A DNA stretch of 46,798 nt from Prevotellaceae bacterium UBA6974 (lineage in GTDB: Bacteria > Bacteroidota > Bacteroidia > Bacteroidales > Bacteroidaceae). The notes below the pieces were generated by a model. The model saw nothing but the letters and a program-made list of their open reading frames with translations. It did no database searches and was not told where the DNA came from. The position numbers and the translations under genes were made by a program. The stretch covers positions 1 to 46,798 of the forward strand of contig DJYQ01000047.1 in assembly GCA_002450165.1 (NCBI GenBank), in the 5' to 3' direction. Shown piece by piece: positions 23,844 to 32,748 of this stretch; position 1 is the stretch's first letter; the number at the start of each line of letters is the position of its first letter.

Positions 23844-25850
23844 TCACAGCACACGGTCACCAGCCTCCTTGGCAAGACGGGCTTCAGCTTCCTTCAACTC
23901 CTTGAATTTAACCAACACCCGTACACGCTGCTCCCTGGAAACAGACGAATCCTTCATCTGTTTCATTATACGCTTGATTTCACGACGTACTATGCACAGT
24001 TTCAAATCAGCCAGTATATGATTTGTCGTATCCATCAGGCGCTCCTCGTCATGCATCGTTTCCTTGCCATGATAGACACTCAGCTGCTCACTGTCCATAC
24101 TTAGGCGTGACGCCAATTCCGAGATACCCGGGTTCTCATGATTCAGGAAATATTGCTCGGCAACAAATCCGTCATCATTGATATGCCTCATTGCCTCGTC
24201 CATAATTAATGCAGCATTTGCATTACACAAAGACAGACCGTCCTGAGTCAACGAATGGAATATAACCTCGGCAACCGACAACTGGCGGCTTTCCCCATTC
24301 TCCGTTTCAACCACACATACCTTACGTTCGCCATAGCGGACAATCAACTGAGCCAATAGCATTTCGACACCACTCGTAGCCGCATCATCAGACTTGGGAA
24401 CTGCCGTAACGACAGGTTTTTCCTCCATCCCGGCACCCGGTGTCCTAACCTTTGCCGATAAAACACTTGCCTCATCCGGTGCATTCGTCTCGTCTGGGTT
24501 CTGTATTCCCCCCACACGACGTTTATATTCCTCCTCACGGTTCTTGGATATCTGACGCAAAACAGCACGCTTAATCAGGTCCTCGTCCATTCGCATGGTC
24601 TGAGCCGTTTGCGTCACATATATGGTGCGCGTAATCTCGTCAGGAATGACAGATATGCTCCCGACAATATCATTTATCAGTTCACTCAGCTTACGCGGAT
24701 CGCCCTGCGCCTCCTCCAAAAGCAATTCCGTCTTGAAATGCAGGAAATCCATCTGATGTTGCTGGACATAGTCGCGAAATTCCGAAACATTATGCTTCCT
24801 GGCAAAGCTGTCAGGATCATCACCGTCCGGCAAAAGCAGGATACGCACATTCATTCCCGCAGCCAGAAGCATATCCGTACCACGCTGTGCTGCATGAATT
24901 CCAGCATCGTCACCATCATACAACAACGTAATGTTATTTGTAAACCTATGCAGCAGATGAATCTGTTCTTTGGTAAGTGCCGTACCACTGTTGGCTACAA
25001 CATTCTCGATACCGCACTGATGCATCGAGATAACATCCGTATATCCCTCCACCATATATACAAGATCATGCTTGTTAATTGCCTGCTTGGCCTCGTACAG
25101 TCCGTATAACTCCTTACGCTTGCTGTATATACTGGATTCAGGGGAATTCTGATACTTGACAGCCACACCCTTGGTTGCCGCATCCAAGACACGTCCGCCA
25201 AAACCGACCACTTTCCCACCAACTGTATGCCACGGAAATATTACACGCCCCCAATAACGGTCATACAGGCTACCGTCATCACGTTTTACCGAAAGGCCGG
25301 TCGATACCAGAAACTGTTCACGATACCCAGCTTTCAGCGCAGCCTTTGTCATGACATCTTTACCCTTGGGACAGAAACCAAGCTTGAACTTACGCACTAT
25401 ATCGTCACGGAATCCACGCTGGCGGAAATATGCCAGTCCCACAGCACGGCCATCCTGCGTTTCGTACATCTGCTCCTGAAACCACCCCAAAGCCCATTCA
25501 TTCAGTATAAACATACTGTCACGCTCAGTCTCGGCAGCCTTCTCCTCAGGAGTCAGCTCACGCTCCTGCACAGGAATTCCATATTTCCTAGCCAGGTAAC
25601 GCAATGCATCAGGATAGGACAACTGCTCATGCTCCATGATAAAACTGACCGGATTGCCCCCCTTGCCACATCCAAAACACTTGCAGTAGTTTTTGGCCGG
25701 CGACACAATGAAACTGGGGGTACGCTCATCATGAAACGGACACAGTCCCTTGAAATTTGCCCCAGACTTCTTCAATGTGACAAAATCCGAAACCACATCG
25801 ACGATTTCGGCAGCCTCCAATATCTTTTCCTTTGTCGCGTTGTCAATCAT
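23844..25850 (-). CDS. dnaG: DNA primase
   Basis: Makes RNA primers at the replication fork. At 668 aa it has an N-terminal CHC2 zinc finger (C37, H40, C58, C61 in CPFHDERTPSF and NYCKCFGCGKGG), the RNA-polymerase core (YWGRVIFPWHTVGGKVVGFG), and a TOPRIM fold with MVEGYTDVISMHQ and LLYDGDDAGIHAAQRG. The C-terminal helicase-interacting part is helical and less conserved. ATG 25850 is chosen because the family starts MIDNATKEKI, and because the promoter -7 box ends only 7 nt upstream, which would make the mRNA leaderless or nearly so. Confidence 0.96.
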   Translation of the reverse strand: MIDNATKEKILEAAEIVDVVSDFVTLKKSGANFKGLCPFHDERTPSFIVSPAKNYCKCFGCGKGGNPVSFIMEHEQLSYPDALRYLARKYGIPVQERELTPEEKAAETERDSMFILNEWALGWFQEQMYETQDGRAVGLAYFRQRGFRDDIVRKFKLGFCPKGKDVMTKAALKAGYREQFLVSTGLSVKRDDGSLYDRYWGRVIFPWHTVGGKVVGFGGRVLDAATKGVAVKYQNSPESSIYSKRKELYGLYEAKQAINKHDLVYMVEGYTDVISMHQCGIENVVANSGTALTKEQIHLLHRFTNNITLLYDGDDAGIHAAQRGTDMLLAAGMNVRILLLPDGDDPDSFARKHNVSEFRDYVQQHQMDFLHFKTELLLEEAQGDPRKLSELINDIVGSISVIPDEITRTIYVTQTAQTMRMDEDLIKRAVLRQISKNREEEYKRRVGGIQNPDETNAPDEASVLSAKVRTPGAGMEEKPVVTAVPKSDDAATSGVEMLLAQLIVRYGERKVCVVETENGESRQLSVAEVIFHSLTQDGLSLCNANAALIMDEAMRHINDDGFVAEQYFLNHENPGISELASRLSMDSEQLSVYHGKETMHDEERLMDTTNHILADLKLCIVRREIKRIMKQMKDSSVSREQRVRVLVKFKELKEAEARLAKEAGDRVL

Positions 25851-25857
25851 ACAGTGG

Positions 25858-25889
25858 CAAAGGTACGAAAAACAATCCAAACCGGCAAA
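25858..25889 (-). promoter_or_regulatory. Consensus promoter for dnaG
   Basis: On the minus strand TTTG (25886-25889), exactly 20 nt, then TACCTTTG (25858-25865): a perfect Bacteroidetes sigma-ABfr-type promoter. The -7 box ends 7 nt before the dnaG ATG, so transcription should begin at or within a few bases of the start codon. Confidence 0.85.
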
Positions 25890-25893
25890 AGTA

Positions 25894-25925
25894 TTTGGAC
25901 GAACCATTAAAAATCCCTATCTTTG
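25894..25925 (+). promoter_or_regulatory. Consensus promoter for pepT
   Basis: TTTG (25894-25897), exactly 20 nt, then TATCTTTG (25918-25925). It is perfect consensus, back to back with the dnaG promoter with only 4 bp between the two -33 boxes. Predicted leader is about 30 nt. Confidence 0.85.
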
Positions 25926-25960
25926 TTACGACATACATTTACCAAAACACGCTACAGACC

Positions 25961-27211
25961 ATGAACCACGAACTGACAGACAGATTTCTCAAGTACATCA
26001 GCTACGACACACAATCCAGTGAAGATAACTACACAAAATGCCCCAGCACAGACAAGCAGCTGATTCTGGCACAATATCTGCACGATGAGCTGCAAGCCAT
26101 AGGCATGCAGGAAGTAACAATGGACCAGCACGGCTACGTTTACGCAACGCTGCCTGCCAACACCGAAAACGTGCCCGTTATCGGCTTCATCGCCCATATG
26201 GACACCAGTCCGGACTGCAGTGGCCGCGACATACACCCACGGCTGATTGAAAACTACGACGGCAAGGACATAGTCCTGTGCCAGGATAGCGGTAATGGAG
26301 AAATTGTCACACGCGTACGCCAGTTCCCCGAACTGCTACGTCACGTTGGCGAAGACTTGATTGTCACAGACGGCCATACGCTGCTGGGAGCAGACGACAA
26401 GGCCGGCATTGCAGAAATTATGACAGCGATGACATACCTGATGGCACATCCTGAAATAAAACACGGCAAGATACGGGTTGCCTTTAATCCCGACGAGGAA
26501 ATTGGGGCCGGTGCACACCTTTTTGACGTCGAGCACTTTGGTTGTCAATGGGCATACACAATGGACGGAAGCGAAGCAGGCGAGTTGGAATACGAGAACT
26601 TTAACGCCGCCAGTGCCAAGGTCACCGTCAAGGGCCTGAGCGTACATCCAGGATACGCCAAGAACAAAATGCGCAATGCCATACTTATTGCAACCGAATT
26701 TGCACAACTGATGCCCGAAAACGAAGTTCCGGAAAAAACAGACGGCTACCAGGGCTTCTATCACCTGATGAATATCACAGGCGGGGTACAGGAAGCCACA
26801 CTCAGCTACATTATCCGCGACCACAACCAGCAAATGTTCGGGATGCGCAAGAAAGTACTGCTGGACATAGCCGAACGGATTAACGAAAAATATGGCCACG
26901 GCACTGTCCTGGTGGAAATCAATGACACATACTACAACATGGAATCTCAGTTGCGTGACAAACCTCACATAACCGACATCGCCAAAAAGGCCATCCAACT
27001 GACATGCGGGCATTGTCAGGTCGTCCCCATCCGTGGCGGAACAGACGGTGCCCAGCTCTCATTCAAGGGTCTCCCCTGCCCCAACATCTTTGCCGGAGGA
27101 CTCAACTTTCACGGGCCACACGAATTCGTGTCCATTCAAAGCATGGAAAAAGCCATGATGACAATCGTGGAAATATGCAAGCTTACAGCAATAAATGTAG
27201 GAAAGGTGTAG
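25961..27211 (+). CDS. pepT: Peptidase T (tripeptide aminopeptidase)
   Basis: A cytoplasmic M20B zinc aminopeptidase releasing the N-terminal residue of tripeptides. At 416 aa the metal-binding and catalytic motifs are VPVIGFIAHMDTSPDCSG, LLGADDKAGIAEIMTAM, FNPDEEIGAGAH and MDGSEAGELE, with PIRGGTDGAQLSFKGLPCPN near the end. ATG 25961 matches the family start and the promoter. The final codons (GTA GGA AAG GTG TAG) are the first units of an 11-bp tandem array, so the C-terminal VGKV is encoded by repeat DNA. Confidence 0.96.
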   Translation: MNHELTDRFLKYISYDTQSSEDNYTKCPSTDKQLILAQYLHDELQAIGMQEVTMDQHGYVYATLPANTENVPVIGFIAHMDTSPDCSGRDIHPRLIENYDGKDIVLCQDSGNGEIVTRVRQFPELLRHVGEDLIVTDGHTLLGADDKAGIAEIMTAMTYLMAHPEIKHGKIRVAFNPDEEIGAGAHLFDVEHFGCQWAYTMDGSEAGELEYENFNAASAKVTVKGLSVHPGYAKNKMRNAILIATEFAQLMPENEVPEKTDGYQGFYHLMNITGGVQEATLSYIIRDHNQQMFGMRKKVLLDIAERINEKYGHGTVLVEINDTYYNMESQLRDKPHITDIAKKAIQLTCGHCQVVPIRGGTDGAQLSFKGLPCPNIFAGGLNFHGPHEFVSIQSMEKAMMTIVEICKLTAINVGKV

Positions 27212-27251
27212 GAAAGGCGTAGGAAAGGCGTAGGAAAGGCGTAGGAATATC
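27197..27251. repeat. 11-bp tandem array overlapping the pepT stop (array C)
   Basis: GTAGGAAAGGc/t units start at 27197, 27208, 27219, 27230 and 27241, exactly 11 bp apart; the last is degenerate (GTAGGAATATC). The TAG of pepT is at 27209-27211, inside the second unit. 27231-27250 is identical to the reverse complement of 2710-2729 in array A. Confidence 0.93.
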
Positions 27252-27295
27252 CCCCACCTAATTTCCGACACATCAAAAGCAGCCGGTTTATACAG

Positions 27296-27332
27296 TGAAC
27301 CCCGAAGTTTTTTTTGAAACTTTCGGGGTTCA
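27296..27332. terminator. Hairpin between pepT and the 45-aa gene, likely bidirectional
   Basis: TGAACCCCGAAGTTT and AAACTTTCGGGGTTCA pair over 15 bp with one bulged base; the loop is TTTTTG. It lies in the convergent gap, 85 nt after pepT and 19 nt after the minus-strand 45-aa gene. The T/A run is in the loop, not after the stem, so it is an atypical terminator. Confidence 0.6.
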
Positions 27333-27350
27333 TTGCAATTGATTTAAATT

Positions 27351-27488
27351 CTACTGACCGCCATCGTCATCCCAACCATCGTAGTTCTCATCGTCATCAA
27401 ACTCACCTTCAAGACTGATTGTCAGCAACTGAGTCTCACAACTTACCTGAAGCAGTCGCAGACTGGGTTTATTATATATTTTCTTCAT
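27351..27488 (-). CDS. Small acidic protein, 45 aa
   Basis: Begins MKKIYNKPSLRLLQVSCETQ and ends in an Asp-rich stretch, EFDDDENYDGWDDDGGQ. It resembles the short MKK-iY-xPs proteins with acidic or Gly-rich tails scattered through Bacteroides and Prevotella genomes. Function is unknown. No signal peptide or lipobox is seen. It starts 12 nt after the stop of the LRR protein on the same strand, so it is probably the last gene of that operon. The single Cys at residue 17 is its only other notable feature. Coding status rests on the familiar N-terminal pattern, ATG start and operon position. Confidence 0.65.
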   Translation of the reverse strand: MKKIYNKPSLRLLQVSCETQLLTISLEGEFDDDENYDGWDDDGGQ

Positions 27489-27500
27489 CGTTGTATCCTT

Positions 27501-30500
27501 CTATTTGTTAATGTACTTCTTACCATTATGGATATATACACCCTTATTAGGCTTACTGCTCAGCTGGCGACCGTTCATATCGTAATATTGCTCGGTACCA
27601 TCGGAATTGATGGTGCGGATAACTGCATCAATTCCAGTCGCCTCACCTTCTTCGAATGCCATGTTAAGAGCACGGGCAGTATTCGCATTAACAGCCTGGA
27701 AATAAGCACGGAAGGGACCTATGTAAGCCTTCGGCTGATTCTGTGGCACCTTGTGCCACTTGCCATCGCTCTGTAGGATATAGGCAGGCTTTTGGGCATC
27801 GTATAGCGTAGTGTTAGGTATCTCCACCAATGTACCTTTAAACTGGAAGTCACTTACTGCCCATGCATTGTCCGCAACCTCGCCCACCATGACGTTGTCA
27901 TCCGTACTTAGGTCCACTTCATCCTCACCACTTACTACTAAATAATAAGGTGTATAGGCTGCCATTTCCTTGCTGACCACTTCGGTAAAGGTAATGGTTG
28001 TTACGCCTTCATCGACCTCACTGCCAGTAGGCTTGTACACCTTGACATCCTCGTCGGTCAACGTCACCGGGTATGGCAGATAGCATGTGTAGCCGGCAGG
28101 GACATATTCGTATGTAGCGTCCTGTCTCTTCACCGTTTGTCCATCAACGACCACATCCTCGTCGGTATCTGTCAGATACTCAACGAAATTAGCTTCGAGA
28201 CTGCGTTCAAATATTACACCATCTGTTACCGTAATAGGTGTTACACGAGGTTTGAAATCCCAATCCTCGGCCAACGCCAGCCGTTCTGCCTTACCATCGA
28301 TGACAACGTTGAACTCACCTACCTCGGCAGTGTTTTCGTAAGGCAGGTAGATCATGGTGTAGTCGCTCAAGTCATAGAACGGATTGTCCGGGTCATCGCG
28401 GTCCACCTTCACATGGTGGATTGTCTGCTTCCTTGAATCTCTTAAATCATAAACATCCTTCATGTCCACATAGCGAAGATTGTAGCAGTCTTCGAATATA
28501 GACTCACATAAAATGTATCTCAAGTTTGGGGCTAATGTGATGCCGGTCAGCCCTTCACAAGAAGCGAAACAGCCGCCCATAATCCAAACATAATCGCCTG
28601 TCAGACCTTCTGCAGACATCTCATATTCGCCCGTCTTGCCTGGAGCACAGAGAACAATGTAGCTGTTTCCATCTTTGTGATTGTGTATCAGCACGTTGTC
28701 CACACTGATATAGCCATTGACATTTCCATCTGCCACTGACAACGAAGTCAGTTTAGGACAATAGGCAAGGAAATTGCCGGTATGATTTTTAAAGCCCGTA
28801 CCGATAGTGAAACTGGTTAACTCGTCGCAATCCACGAAGACGTCCTCGCCAATATCTGTAACAGAATTAGGCAGCGTAATGTTGGTCAAGGCGTCACAGT
28901 CGTAAAAGGCCATGTCGCCTATTGTCTTCACCGAAGAGCCAAAGTTAACCGTTGTCAGGGCGTCACAGTTCTTAAAAGCACTGGAACCAATGGTTGTTAT
29001 GTTATCACCGAGGGTAATTTCAGTCAGCGTGGTATTTTCCATGAAAGCATCTTCCAAAATGCCTGTAACAGGCTTCTCGTTATAAGTATTGATGCTCAGT
29101 CCCGTAGCACTGCCAGTATAGCCTACCACCTCGTAGCTCTCTTGATTCTCACCGGCAGGACGATAGACCAAACCATTGTCTGCCGTTTGATTAACACAAC
29201 TGGCAATATACATATCCTTCAGCGTATAAGGCACAGGGTAGTCTTCGTAGTTTTCCTTAAAATAATACCATTCATCCTCGCCCAGACATACTTTCGTCCT
29301 TGAATTGGTTTTCATGTCAGAATCATCTGGCCATCTATTGCAATTCTCTACTGTTGCATCATACCAAAAATATCCTATTGGGGAATTATTAACATCCATA
29401 TACCTCATAACAGAGCTTGAAATAACGCTTTTCTCAATACCGGTGGTTTTTCCTATTACCAGTCCTACTCCATTATTGTTACCCGATGGGAATATAATAT
29501 TATTGTTGACAAAACAGCGATTGACAAAGACCAAGTTGGCACCTCCTACGATACCACCAATAACAGAGTTTTCTTGTGAATTGTAACTCCGCAGGTAACC
29601 GGCAGCCGAGCAGTCATTGATGGTCGCTGTGTTTTGAATATTGCCGATGATGCCTCCTGTCCAGCCATGACAAATCACTATCCCACGGAACATACAGCGC
29701 TCAAAAGTACCATCCGTTGCATTGCCTATGATGCCGCCACCGCTCCCGGCGCTAAGAACAGTGGACTGAGTATTTGGATCAGAAACATTACTAGTCACCA
29801 GCACATCGGCGACATGAGTGCCCGCTGTAGCGTAGCCCAGCAAGCAACCTACGTAGTCATTACCCGAAACCTTGGGATTCAGCAGGTGCATATTATATAT
29901 TTGGGCGTTCGAGGCTTTGCCGAATAACCCCTGATACATATTCGCTTCATCGGTTTCAGTACCTAATGGGTTAGTCCAGCGACTAATTTTAAGGTTTTTA
30001 ATGACATGCCCCCCACCATCAAAGGTACCACTGAAAGATTGCGCACTCGTTCCGATAGGCGTCCATTCTTCTATTCCCGACAAGTCTATATCTGTCGTCA
30101 GCCTAAAAGAGGTAGTCCCATAATAAGCCGTAGCCGTGCCGTTATTCACCCGGTCACGGAAAGCTTTGAACTCATCTAACGAATTGATGGAATAAGGCAC
30201 GTCGCTAAGCACATAGATACGGTCGAATGCCTCCTCCCAACCCACTTTCTCGTTGGCTTTGGTCAGCGTGCCTGTCGAGGTGCCGTCAAACTTACTGTTC
30301 AAATAGCTGTCAATACAGCCTGCCGGAATAAAAAGGGTACGTCCCAGGGATTTCTCCCGCAAACTCTTATTGGTACCGAGCACTGAGAACACGTCGTTCC
30401 ACTGCCATGTGGGAGCAGCAGTCGATTTGCAGTGCATAGACTTCAGACTGCCGATATTGCAGAAAGCACCGGCTCCGATTGTCTTCAATGTAGCAGGCAG

Positions 30501-30860
30501 TGTAACTTCCTTCAGTGAGGAGCAACCCACAAAGGCATAGTTGCCAATATGCTCGACACCTTCGTCAATGGTCACTCTTGTCAGCTTGTTACACAGGCGG
30601 AAAGCAAATTGTCCGACAACGACCCTGTAGGATTCAGCCTGATAGGTCACATAACCAGGAATGTAAAGGTCTGAACTCTCGTAGTGGTTGATACAGGATG
30701 TATAGCCATTGCCCAGGGTGGCAGTCTTAGCTTCAGTATCATATACACATATAGCATCTATATACGGAGTCGTCAGTCTCAACGTCCCCAGCACCTTCTC
30801 TGCAAATACCAGAGACGGTAATAGTGCTGCCATGACAAGGATGATATATTTCTTTTTCAT
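27501..30860 (-). CDS. BspA-like leucine-rich repeat surface protein with GLUG region
   Basis: A 1119-aa exported protein. ATG 30860 gives a signal peptide, MKKKYIILVMAALLPSLVFA. Order of parts: LRR_5 repeats (about 70-145, for example LTRVTIDEGVEHIGNYAFVG), a linker, a region with GLUG-like repeats (about 240-480: SFSGTFDGGGHVIKNLKI, then VGCLLGYATAGTH and TGGIIGNIQN), a second LRR_5 block (about 600-800: LTEITLGDNITTIGSSAFKN), then beta-rich sequence. The C-terminus YYDMNGRQLSSKPNKGVYIH, ending NGKKYINK, is the kind of tail found on many secreted Prevotella/Bacteroides proteins. Adhesion or ligand binding at the surface is likely by family. It lies 32 nt after the upstream hydrolase gene. 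Confidence 0.9.
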   Translation of the reverse strand: MKKKYIILVMAALLPSLVFAEKVLGTLRLTTPYIDAICVYDTEAKTATLGNGYTSCINHYESSDLYIPGYVTYQAESYRVVVGQFAFRLCNKLTRVTIDEGVEHIGNYAFVGCSSLKEVTLPATLKTIGAGAFCNIGSLKSMHCKSTAAPTWQWNDVFSVLGTNKSLREKSLGRTLFIPAGCIDSYLNSKFDGTSTGTLTKANEKVGWEEAFDRIYVLSDVPYSINSLDEFKAFRDRVNNGTATAYYGTTSFRLTTDIDLSGIEEWTPIGTSAQSFSGTFDGGGHVIKNLKISRWTNPLGTETDEANMYQGLFGKASNAQIYNMHLLNPKVSGNDYVGCLLGYATAGTHVADVLVTSNVSDPNTQSTVLSAGSGGGIIGNATDGTFERCMFRGIVICHGWTGGIIGNIQNTATINDCSAAGYLRSYNSQENSVIGGIVGGANLVFVNRCFVNNNIIFPSGNNNGVGLVIGKTTGIEKSVISSSVMRYMDVNNSPIGYFWYDATVENCNRWPDDSDMKTNSRTKVCLGEDEWYYFKENYEDYPVPYTLKDMYIASCVNQTADNGLVYRPAGENQESYEVVGYTGSATGLSINTYNEKPVTGILEDAFMENTTLTEITLGDNITTIGSSAFKNCDALTTVNFGSSVKTIGDMAFYDCDALTNITLPNSVTDIGEDVFVDCDELTSFTIGTGFKNHTGNFLAYCPKLTSLSVADGNVNGYISVDNVLIHNHKDGNSYIVLCAPGKTGEYEMSAEGLTGDYVWIMGGCFASCEGLTGITLAPNLRYILCESIFEDCYNLRYVDMKDVYDLRDSRKQTIHHVKVDRDDPDNPFYDLSDYTMIYLPYENTAEVGEFNVVIDGKAERLALAEDWDFKPRVTPITVTDGVIFERSLEANFVEYLTDTDEDVVVDGQTVKRQDATYEYVPAGYTCYLPYPVTLTDEDVKVYKPTGSEVDEGVTTITFTEVVSKEMAAYTPYYLVVSGEDEVDLSTDDNVMVGEVADNAWAVSDFQFKGTLVEIPNTTLYDAQKPAYILQSDGKWHKVPQNQPKAYIGPFRAYFQAVNANTARALNMAFEEGEATGIDAVIRTINSDGTEQYYDMNGRQLSSKPNKGVYIHNGKKYINK

Positions 30861-30892
30861 AACCTTACTCTTTATTTGCATTTACATCTTCA

Positions 30893-32716
30893 TTACTTCC
30901 CCTCAAGTACCCACTTGTACAACTCATAGTCAGGCGAAGTGCCCGTCTTGTTGCCCATCATGAAGAAATCCTTACCGGCCCCTATATGGTCATCCTTACT
31001 GTTAATGTCGTTGATAAAGACATCGGCCTTTGCTAAGTCAAACACCACCTTGCTTGGCTGGGAGTTGGCGGCACTAAGTCGTGCAGAAGGGCTTTTAATG
31101 TAATAAGACAGTTCGGGATGGTTCCTGACAAACGAGCACAGATTGACAAATGGCACCACCGTGTCGTAAGACGAATGGTAGAAAGCAATGCGATGCTTGG
31201 GAGTCCATCCCACGGTCAGGTTATTGCTTTCCAATGCGCGGTGCAGGTCCTGCATGAATCCACGTTCAGTAGGTATCACGCGCTTGCCGTTGGCATCCTC
31301 AAAATTAGATGTGGTTGTAAAGTATTCATAACACTCCGGAGTCAGCATCTCCTGTAGTTTGGCAAATACAGTGTAGTCACCGAACAGGCCTATTCCCAGG
31401 AACGGGCTTGAAGCCTCGTAGAACATCTCGCACACCTGAGCAGGAGTATAATATACCCTGAATGAGCCATCCGAGCTGCTATAGGGGTCTTTAATCTTGA
31501 CAAAATTATTCAAGCCATACTTCCGTTGCCATTGATAACGTTTGGTAACGTCCTCGGTGCTGAACTGATCTGACTTATTTGGATTCTTCTTGGCTTCAAT
31601 CATATCCAGAGACCCGGTTGACAGGAATTTCTGAGACAGGTATTCATCCACCGTATGCTGTCGCATCAGCGGATTGCTGTCGCACATACCCTTCAGGATG
31701 AGCGGCATGACGATAGGCATGGACACCGAACCTGCAATGTGGGCAGTTTTCTTACTGTCCTCGGAATTATAGTTATCGCCATCGTCCGTAATGTAATAGC
31801 GCAGATGGGCTACAGGGTCGTAAGGACCGTCTCCGCAGACCGAACCAGCAAAATGCAACTGATTGGCAAGTCCGTTCTCTTCTATAAACTTATGCACTGC
31901 CAGTGCTACGCTGCCGCCCTGCGAATAGCCCAGACTAACACTCTGCCAGTCGCTTTCGAATGGTTCGAAGGTACCACTGGCCGTCCCGACCCGGCTATTA
32001 TAAAACGCCAGCCCATAACGCACGGCATCTACGACCTGACGGGCGGTCAGTTCCTGATAAAGATAGGGATGGGCTCGGTCGGCAGTAATGCCATAGCCCT
32101 CGTAGTCCGGCATGATGACCAGACAGCACGGCTGACGCAAACGGTCATAGCGGGTGTACATCAGCATCATGCCGACACCCGTCTTGAAACTACCGCCTTC
32201 GTTGTTATAATTGGTAGGAGCTTCAAAATTGCTTGTGATGGTCTCATGGCATGCGATAAGCAAGTTGTTAGGCTTGGCAAAACCGAATTGGAGCTGGGCA
32301 CGAGGCACGCCCATCATGGACGAAAGGACAACCTTGTTGCCGTCAGCATCTATTGACGGGTATTTATACGTATAGAGATAGGCACCGGAACTGGCCAACT
32401 GCATGCCTGCATCAGTCAGTCCCCCATACTGATTATAGTCATCTGTACTGGGAGCACGGCGAGGCGCACGTGCGGGCCCTATTTCACCATCTATGGTTTT
32501 TATTGACGTGATACCCTCGTCGATACATATTGTGTCGGCTCGTCCAGTAACCGGATCCACCACAATACTGTCGCGGGTGCCGAACTCAACCTCCTTTACA
32601 GATATAATCTCAACCTGACTGAGATCTACCTCTGGCAAGTTACCCAGGACACCTTGTGCCCACGTACCCATGGTCGTAAAAACCATGGCTAAGAGAAGTG
32701 CTTTCCTCGGATTCAT
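30893..32716 (-). CDS. Exported alpha/beta hydrolase (lipase-like)
   Basis: A 607-aa secreted hydrolase. The signal peptide is MNPRKALLLAMVFTTMGTWA. The nucleophile elbow LGYSQGGSVA puts Ser265 in the GxSxGG context; an Asp/His pair is plausible in YHSSYDTVVPF and near DDHIGAGKDFF at the C-terminus. The segment LVIMPDYEGYGITADRAHPY before the elbow is typical of secretory lipase-like families. The substrate cannot be told from sequence. It lies between another hydrolase gene (32-nt gap upstream) and the LRR gene (32-nt gap downstream), so the three should be co-transcribed. Confidence 0.85.
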   Translation of the reverse strand: MNPRKALLLAMVFTTMGTWAQGVLGNLPEVDLSQVEIISVKEVEFGTRDSIVVDPVTGRADTICIDEGITSIKTIDGEIGPARAPRRAPSTDDYNQYGGLTDAGMQLASSGAYLYTYKYPSIDADGNKVVLSSMMGVPRAQLQFGFAKPNNLLIACHETITSNFEAPTNYNNEGGSFKTGVGMMLMYTRYDRLRQPCCLVIMPDYEGYGITADRAHPYLYQELTARQVVDAVRYGLAFYNSRVGTASGTFEPFESDWQSVSLGYSQGGSVALAVHKFIEENGLANQLHFAGSVCGDGPYDPVAHLRYYITDDGDNYNSEDSKKTAHIAGSVSMPIVMPLILKGMCDSNPLMRQHTVDEYLSQKFLSTGSLDMIEAKKNPNKSDQFSTEDVTKRYQWQRKYGLNNFVKIKDPYSSSDGSFRVYYTPAQVCEMFYEASSPFLGIGLFGDYTVFAKLQEMLTPECYEYFTTTSNFEDANGKRVIPTERGFMQDLHRALESNNLTVGWTPKHRIAFYHSSYDTVVPFVNLCSFVRNHPELSYYIKSPSARLSAANSQPSKVVFDLAKADVFINDINSKDDHIGAGKDFFMMGNKTGTSPDYELYKWVLEGK

Positions 32717-32748
32717 AATTACTCTTGTTTTATGTTATTATTTGCGGA

